A stretch of 64,000 nucleotides of DNA, taken from 2-01-FULL-41-14 sp046317875 (GTDB taxonomy: Bacteria; Pseudomonadota; Alphaproteobacteria; UBA7879; UBA5542). Location of the stretch: assembly GCA_046317875.1 (NCBI GenBank), contig JBKCVN010000026.1:1-64000 (forward strand). The letters run 5' to 3'. The position numbers and the translations under genes are program-made. The notes under the pieces are model-generated. The model worked only from the letters and a program-made list of their open reading frames with translations, ran no database searches and was not told the DNA's origin. Each line of letters opens with the position of its first letter. Positions within the stretch are counted from its first letter, which is position 1. This document shows, in pieces, positions 59,052 to 64,000 of this stretch.

Positions 59052-60503
59052 ATGACACACGGGACCAAATTAAGCAGGCTATTTGTGATAAGTACTCTTT
59101 TGCTGGCCGGAACGGCCATGGCTTCTGCCGTTGCGGAGGATATGGATGGTATGACTAAACTAACCATCAAGGAGCGAATTGCACATGCGCGTAGTTTGAA
59201 TGAACTTTATACCTTGGCAGCAAAAGAACAAGAAACCCGTCTAGACACTTGGAAGAAACTAAAGGATGGCCAAGATCATGATGCTTTGGATCGTGCTATC
59301 ACCTCGTTAGCGGATTTGAAAAAATGGATTACCTTGAGTTGTATGGAGTTAACGGGTCTTAAGCCTGGAGAGAAAACAGAGCGTGCGCGGGTTCGTCAGC
59401 ATTTCTTTGATGAAACAAGCGCAGAATACAAATCTTTTGCTGAAAAAATAAAAGGTCTTTCAAGCTCTAAAACTGAAGCCGGTTCTTTATCCGTAAAGGC
59501 AGGGGAACTATATGGTCAGTTAGTGGCTCAAGCTGGGCAAAGGGCTGCATTTTATAAGGACGCTTTTGCCATGATCACAAGCGATACAGAGATGTTTTCA
59601 AAAGAAGGATTTGGAGCTGCTTTAAACTCTTGGACTGGGGGATATGCAGAATCATTAGAGGCTGCTTTAGGAAAGTATTTCTATGCAAAAAATCCTGCTT
59701 TAACTTTGTTAATGGTGCCTAAGGAAGAGCTAGAATCAGCACATAATATTGTTTCCCTGATGGAAAAATTCCATGAACCTTTGGGCATTTCTAAGGATTC
59801 TAATCCCATTTATATGGCGTCATTTGGGGATGAATTTGTGCAAAAGAGAAATGCATTAGAAGGAAGTCTTTCTTTGTCTGAGATGCATTCTTATATTGAA
59901 AATAAAGAGTTTTGGGAAGGAACAACCCCTGTCGATCAAACTTTAAATACTGTACCAACAGCAGCATCGGCAGACAAGGAAGAACCCACGTCTTCTGAGG
60001 GTCAAGAGCCCCCTTTAAGTGCAGAAGCTTCGTCTGCAGTATCCACACCCGAGGTAGAGTCTAGCCAGTCTAGGGTTGAAGGCCCAGTTGTTCCAAAATT
60101 TTTACCTGCGATTGGGACGTTGGCTCAAGAAACTGTTACTTCTTCAGCTATTCCCATGGGTGAGGCTCCTGCATCAGTGAGTGGGGCCCCTGCGGAAATG
60201 TCAGCCGTAGAAAAATCAAGGGATGTGCCCTCGATTTCCGTTTCTTCAGTGTCTTCTAATAGCACGCCGTCATCTGAAACTTTGGAAGATGAGCCAGCAG
60301 CGGACCCCGTTTCGGATAAACAAGAGCCGCAGGCAAATGTTCAGGTATCTCTGCCTGGGGCAACTGCTTCTTCTGTATCCCAACAGAGTTCTTCGGCAGC
60401 CCAGGTTGTACAATCAGCGCTTTATCAACTTCCGCAGAAAGATGAAGGGATGCAGAATCCACAAGGGCATGGTAAAAAAAAAAATAAGAACAGACATAAA
60501 TAA
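59052..60503 (+). CDS. Exported protein with low-complexity C-terminal half, unknown function
   Basis: 483 residues. Signal peptide (LSRLFVISTLLLAGTAMASA). A helical region follows (about 30-290). Then a Ser/Ala/Pro/Glu-rich, apparently unstructured stretch (about 295-470) and a Lys/Asn/Arg-rich tail (KKKNKNRHK). GGAG precedes the ATG by eight bases. No family recognised. Codon use resembles the neighbouring exported genes. Followed by a small gene. Confidence 0.78.
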   Translation: MTHGTKLSRLFVISTLLLAGTAMASAVAEDMDGMTKLTIKERIAHARSLNELYTLAAKEQETRLDTWKKLKDGQDHDALDRAITSLADLKKWITLSCMELTGLKPGEKTERARVRQHFFDETSAEYKSFAEKIKGLSSSKTEAGSLSVKAGELYGQLVAQAGQRAAFYKDAFAMITSDTEMFSKEGFGAALNSWTGGYAESLEAALGKYFYAKNPALTLLMVPKEELESAHNIVSLMEKFHEPLGISKDSNPIYMASFGDEFVQKRNALEGSLSLSEMHSYIENKEFWEGTTPVDQTLNTVPTAASADKEEPTSSEGQEPPLSAEASSAVSTPEVESSQSRVEGPVVPKFLPAIGTLAQETVTSSAIPMGEAPASVSGAPAEMSAVEKSRDVPSISVSSVSSNSTPSSETLEDEPAADPVSDKQEPQANVQVSLPGATASSVSQQSSSAAQVVQSALYQLPQKDEGMQNPQGHGKKKNKNRHK

Positions 60504-60540
60504 TCAAGAATCAATTCCATCTTTACAGGAAGGGGCTACC

Positions 60541-60735
60541 ATGCGGGAGTCCCTTCCTTTTGTTTCTGGGGCGGCGGATTTCATGGTTCCTGTACCAGAG
60601 GAAGAAACTTGGGTGGGGAGTCCCATGACCAGTCTTGATCTTTTAAAAGAGGGAGGAGAGTGGTTGCTAAAAGCGGGCAAGGGATTGCTGGATGCATTCT
60701 CTGACCAGGATGAATCGTGGCCTGCCTCTTTTTAA
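60541..60735 (+). CDS. Small protein, unknown function
   Basis: 64 residues, acidic, with a C-terminal amphipathic helix (SLDLLKEGGEWLLKAGKGLL) and no signal peptide. AGGAAGGGG precedes the ATG by six bases, a strong ribosome site. It lies 37 bases after the exported protein gene on the same strand, so it may be a cotranscribed partner. Function unknown. Confidence 0.55.
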   Translation: MRESLPFVSGAADFMVPVPEEETWVGSPMTSLDLLKEGGEWLLKAGKGLLDAFSDQDESWPASF

Positions 60736-60797
60736 AAAGCTTAAATCTATTCTGGGGGAGACAAAAGGGGCGTATTGGAATAGAAAGAGTATTTTCC

Positions 60798-62855
60798 TTA
60801 GAGCTTGCCCAAATCACAAATACGCGCACAGGCCGTTTCAATCTGTTTTAACAGACTGAGACGGTTGTGACGCCGTGTGGGATCGGGATCCTGCACCATT
60901 ACATTCGCAAAAAACACCTCGAGAGGGGCTTTGAGCTGGGAGAGGGCATGAATAGCCTTTCCATATTGGGGAGTATGAGTATCAAGAAATATTTTGAGCG
61001 CTTGCTCTGTTTCCTGAAGGGCATCAAATAATTTTTGCTCTTCTGAAGTGAAAACAGAGGAATCAAAGCGCACATCTTGGAAGCCAGCTGTTTGCTTTAG
61101 AATATTGGCTGCGCGCTTGTATACAGTAATAAAGTCAGGGCCTTCGGGTGATTCAAGGAAAGACTTTAGGGCCGACAGTTTTTGGTTAAGGTCGGTGATG
61201 GACCCATCCCATTGGGGCCCCATGACGGCATTCAGAAGAGATGCCGAATAGAGGGGTTTTAAATAGACGCTGAGACGATCTTCTAAAAATTCTTTCACAG
61301 CTGACTTTGCTTTTTCTTTAGTGGCTGTGGGGAAAGCGTAAGGACTGAGGGCTGCAGAAATTAAATCTGGCAACCGTACGTCTAGTTCATTTTCATGAAT
61401 CAGGCGAATGATTCCCAAGGCTGTACGCCGCAAGGCATATGGATCTTTTGAGGCTGTGGGTTCCAACCCTGCTGCAAAGAATCCCACAAGCGTATCCAGT
61501 TTATCCACCAACGCCACATGGATGCTGAGGGGGTCTTTGGGGCATGTGTCCTGGGGTCCGGCTGGTGCATAGTGAGTGCGGATGGCCTCTGATACCTGGG
61601 AAGAGAGCCCCTGGGCCCGTGCATAGTGGCCCCCCATGATGCCTTGCAGTTCAGGAAACTCGCCCACCATGCCCGTGGATAGATCGGCTTTTAACAAGCT
61701 GATAGCCTGTTGCGCTTGTTGGGGATTAAGGGTGGGAAAGTGGGGTAAAAGCGCAGAAGACGTCTGGTGTAGACGATTAATTTTATCGGCAATGGTACCC
61801 AGTTTTTCTTGGAAAATACGGTGGGCTAGGGGTTTGTTCCATTCTTCTAGGGGGCGCCTCATATCTTGTTCCCAAAAGAAATGGGCATCGCTAAGGCGCG
61901 CGCGCAAAACTCGCTCGTTTCCATCAATAATCGTTTGACCTTGATCGGGGGTTTCCATATTAGAAACAATCAAGAAATGGGGGGCCAGTTTTCCATTCTT
62001 ATCGCGGGTGGCGAAGTACCGTTGGTGGGTACGCATAGAAGTGATGAGAACCTCTTCGGGCAGTTGGGTAAAGCGTTCTTCAATGGTGCCCATCAACACC
62101 ACGGGCCATTCCACCAGATTGGCTGTTTCTTGCAACAATCCACTGTCTTCTTCCAGGGTTAAGCCTTTCGAGGCCAGCAAAACATCGATTTGTTCCTGAA
62201 TGGATTTTTGACGTTCGAGGGGTTCCACCTGAACATAGTTTTGAGCCAGTTGTATTTTATAGTCCGCATAGTTTTTAACCATGATTTGATGCGGCGACAT
62301 AAACCGGTGTCCATAGGTATGGGCACCGGCCTGGATGTTTAAGCTTTTTAAGTATACGGGCACAATCTGGCCGTCGAAAAGGGCCAGGATCCCATGAAGG
62401 GGGCGGGCCCAAACAAAGGTGTCTGTTTTCCAGCGCATGCTTTTGGGCCATTCAAAATTTTCTAAGGTTTCTTTAATGAGGGTCGCCAAAATTTGGGCCA
62501 TAGGCTTGCCTTGCTCGTGCACAGTGGCAAAGAGAAAGGGGCCCTTGTCACCCACGTGCTTTTCTTCGCAGTCGGAACGATTTTTATGGATAGATTTTAA
62601 AAAACCATCAATGGCTGCTGGGGGGGCATCAACACGGGGACCACGTCGTTCTTCGGACCGATCGGCCTGTACCAACGGAAGACCAGTAATGATCATGCCC
62701 ATACGCCGGGGGGTGCCGAAGGTTTTAATGGATTCGAAGGATAGGTTTTCTTTTTTCAGCCTTAAATCAAAGGCGTTTGCCAATTGGGCTTGTCCCAGGG
62801 TCTGAAAGGCCGCTGGGATTTCTTCAGAAAAAATTTCTAATAAAAATTCGGTCAT
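60798..62855 (-). CDS. glyS: Glycyl-tRNA synthetase beta subunit
   Basis: Large subunit of the alpha2beta2 bacterial GlyRS; binds tRNA-Gly. Starts TEFLLEIFSEEIPAAFQ, with VEWPVVLMG, HQRYFATRDKNGKLAPHFL split across 330-350, and ALRRTALGIIRLI as in the family. 685 residues. ATG at 62855 overlaps the glyQ stop (ATGA). A longer frame extends to 63005, but it reads through glyQ and is rejected. Confidence 0.95.
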   Translation of the reverse strand: MTEFLLEIFSEEIPAAFQTLGQAQLANAFDLRLKKENLSFESIKTFGTPRRMGMIITGLPLVQADRSEERRGPRVDAPPAAIDGFLKSIHKNRSDCEEKHVGDKGPFLFATVHEQGKPMAQILATLIKETLENFEWPKSMRWKTDTFVWARPLHGILALFDGQIVPVYLKSLNIQAGAHTYGHRFMSPHQIMVKNYADYKIQLAQNYVQVEPLERQKSIQEQIDVLLASKGLTLEEDSGLLQETANLVEWPVVLMGTIEERFTQLPEEVLITSMRTHQRYFATRDKNGKLAPHFLIVSNMETPDQGQTIIDGNERVLRARLSDAHFFWEQDMRRPLEEWNKPLAHRIFQEKLGTIADKINRLHQTSSALLPHFPTLNPQQAQQAISLLKADLSTGMVGEFPELQGIMGGHYARAQGLSSQVSEAIRTHYAPAGPQDTCPKDPLSIHVALVDKLDTLVGFFAAGLEPTASKDPYALRRTALGIIRLIHENELDVRLPDLISAALSPYAFPTATKEKAKSAVKEFLEDRLSVYLKPLYSASLLNAVMGPQWDGSITDLNQKLSALKSFLESPEGPDFITVYKRAANILKQTAGFQDVRFDSSVFTSEEQKLFDALQETEQALKIFLDTHTPQYGKAIHALSQLKAPLEVFFANVMVQDPDPTRRHNRLSLLKQIETACARICDLGKL

Positions 62856-63739
62856 TCCGGGGTCTTGGCTCCTTGACTGATGGCCCATGATTGGCAACAA
62901 CCTTTGGCAATTTCGCGTACGCGGGCAATGTACGAGGGGCGTTCGGTTACACTGATCATCCCGCGGGCATCCAACAGGTTGAAAAGATGGCTGGCTTTTA
63001 AACATTGGTCATAGGCCGGCAGGGGAAGATTTTTGTCTAATAAATGGCGGGATTCTTGTTCCGCATCTTGAAACTGGCGGAATAAAATATCCGTATTCGC
63101 CTGTTCGAAGGCATAATGGGAAAATTGACGCTCGTTTTCAAAAAAAACATTCTTATAGGTAATTTCGTCTGGGCCCGTAAGACCATTCCAGTTCAGATCA
63201 AAGATGCTTTCTTTTTTCTGAATCACCAAAGCCAAACGTTCCAGCCCATAGGTGAGTTCGACCGAAATGGGTGCGCAGGGCAGACCCCCCATTTGTTGAA
63301 AATAGGTGAACTGGCTGACCTCGGCGCCATTACACCACACTTCCCAGCCCAATCCAGCCGCGCCCAGGGTGGGACTTTCCCAATCATCTTCCACAAAGCG
63401 AATATCATTGATTAGGGTATCCACCCCAATCGCCTTTAGGCTTTCAAGATATAATTCCTGGGCATTTTCGGGGGTGGGTTTAATGATGACCTGAAATTGA
63501 TAATAGGATCCTAAGCGGTTAGGGTTTTCACCATATCGTCCATCGGTGGGTCGACGCGAGGGTTGCACATAGGCGGCCCGCCAGGGATGGGGATCAATGG
63601 ATCGCAAGGCGGTGGCAGGATGAAAAGTACCGGCCCCCATTTCCACATCATAGGGCTGAAGGATGGCACATCCTTGTTTGGCCCAAAAGTTTTGTAGGGC
63701 TAAAATAATACTTTGAAAGCTGCGCTGAGAATCTAACAT
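62852..63739 (-). CDS. glyQ: Glycyl-tRNA synthetase alpha subunit
   Basis: Catalytic subunit of the same enzyme. FWAKQGCAILQPYDVEMGAGTFHPATALR, seen in parts, is the family signature, then YVQPSRRPTDGRYGENPNRL and the class II motif LERLALVIQ. 295 residues. ATG at 63739. Overlap with glyS couples the two. Confidence 0.96.
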   Translation of the reverse strand: MLDSQRSFQSIILALQNFWAKQGCAILQPYDVEMGAGTFHPATALRSIDPHPWRAAYVQPSRRPTDGRYGENPNRLGSYYQFQVIIKPTPENAQELYLESLKAIGVDTLINDIRFVEDDWESPTLGAAGLGWEVWCNGAEVSQFTYFQQMGGLPCAPISVELTYGLERLALVIQKKESIFDLNWNGLTGPDEITYKNVFFENERQFSHYAFEQANTDILFRQFQDAEQESRHLLDKNLPLPAYDQCLKASHLFNLLDARGMISVTERPSYIARVREIAKGCCQSWAISQGAKTPE

Positions 63740-63869
63740 CTATTATCCAAAAATATGGCCCCAGTCTAATGGAAGTTTGTAGGAAACTCAACCATGCTGA
63801 CCAATATCTTTGCTATTTTAAAAAGGTTTGGTACAATTAAACTATAATTATTCATTACAGGGAATATTC

Positions 63870-64000
63870 ATGAAAAAATTTTACGTAATTTTGACTATGT
63901 TTTTGGGTCTGGTTCTTTCTGGCATTACATCCACAGGGAGTACGAATATCCCTGATAATACACAAAGAAACTCGAGCCCTTACACAGTGGAAAGTCTTAT
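63870..64000 (+). CDS. Start of an exported protein, cut by the window end
   Basis: The first 43 codons of a gene read MKKFYVILTMFLGLVLSG and on into a Ser/Thr/Asn-rich stretch: a signal peptide. CAGGGA lies eight bases ahead of the ATG. A perfect TATAAT (63843-63848) lies upstream with no good -35. Product unknown. Confidence 0.6.
   Translation, partial: MKKFYVILTMFLGLVLSGITSTGSTNIPDNTQRNSSPYTVESL

Noticed and set aside
60223..60540. Upstream part of the frame containing the small gene at 60541
   Set aside because: It overlaps the end of the exported-protein gene in another frame and has Arg/Leu-rich shadow composition; only the part from 60541 has its own ribosome site.
62856..63005. Longer glyS frame starting at 63005
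   Set aside because: These 50 codons lie wholly inside glyQ, and the family start TEFLLEIFSEEIP begins at 62855, where ATGA coupling to glyQ is seen.

Overview
The window is about 64 kb of densely coding bacterial chromosome with many ATGA or TAATG gene overlaps. Several gene orders point to an alphaproteobacterium: rpoZ-rsh-acpS-lepB-rnc-era-recO-parC, dusB-(ntrC remnant)-ntrY-ntrX-trkA-dat-hfq-hflX, a three-gene pdhA/pdhB/pdhC operon with lpdA and lipA, and gatCAB. The high proportion of exported proteins without recognisable families, Sel1 repeat proteins, a secreted Fic-motif protein, a lone PAAR-like protein, repeat elements in operons and eroded genes suggest a host-associated (probably protist-associated, Holosporales-like) bacterium. 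That placement is inference from gene content; no marker gene was searched against a database.

Layout. 1-5.8 kb: a rearranged neighbourhood on the minus strand. tRNA-His, mtaB and ftsY are followed by a small methyltransferase gene, an exported eight-repeat protein and a decayed second methyltransferase copy. The last 60 bases of ftsY recur behind both methyltransferase copies. 6-18 kb: accessory and housekeeping genes mixed: an exported Fic-motif protein, a SPOR protein, a PAAR-like protein, hdaA, a photolyase, rluD, a family 9 glycosyltransferase, an exported 2-oxoglutarate/Fe(II) oxygenase and an exported coiled-coil protein. 18-27.5 kb, minus strand: lipA, lpdA, pdhC, a GIY-YIG gene flanked by repeat elements, pdhB, pdhA, then gatB, gatA and gatC. 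27.6-31.8 kb: two Sel1 proteins (one apparently frameshifted in its lipoprotein signal), rnd and a small exported protein. 31.8-40.3 kb: rpoZ, rsh, acpS, lepB, rnc, era, recO, parC. 40.5-43.7 kb: an exported unknown, an exported GNAT acetyltransferase and an MscS-type channel. 43.8-53.3 kb: dusB through hflX, whose end overlaps tRNA-Leu. 53.3-64 kb: tig, clpP, a YqaA-type membrane protein, an isolated nuoI-nuoJ pair, sleB, nfuA, trxA, an exported unknown, glyS, glyQ and a truncated exported protein.

How the genes work together. The core genes cover pyruvate oxidation and lipoylation, amidotransferase-dependent tRNA charging, stringent response, RNA processing, protein quality control and envelope sensing by NtrYX. 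Threaded between them are about a dozen genes with N-terminal export signals. Three of these (Fic motif, GNAT, 2-oxoglutarate oxygenase) carry catalytic motifs for cosubstrates normally found in cytosol, so a host compartment is a reasonable place for them to act. I regard three things as the most novel: this set of exported enzymes, the ftsY-tail duplication around the methyltransferases and the eight-repeat protein, and the dusB-fis-like-ntrYX arrangement in which ntrB and most of ntrC are gone.
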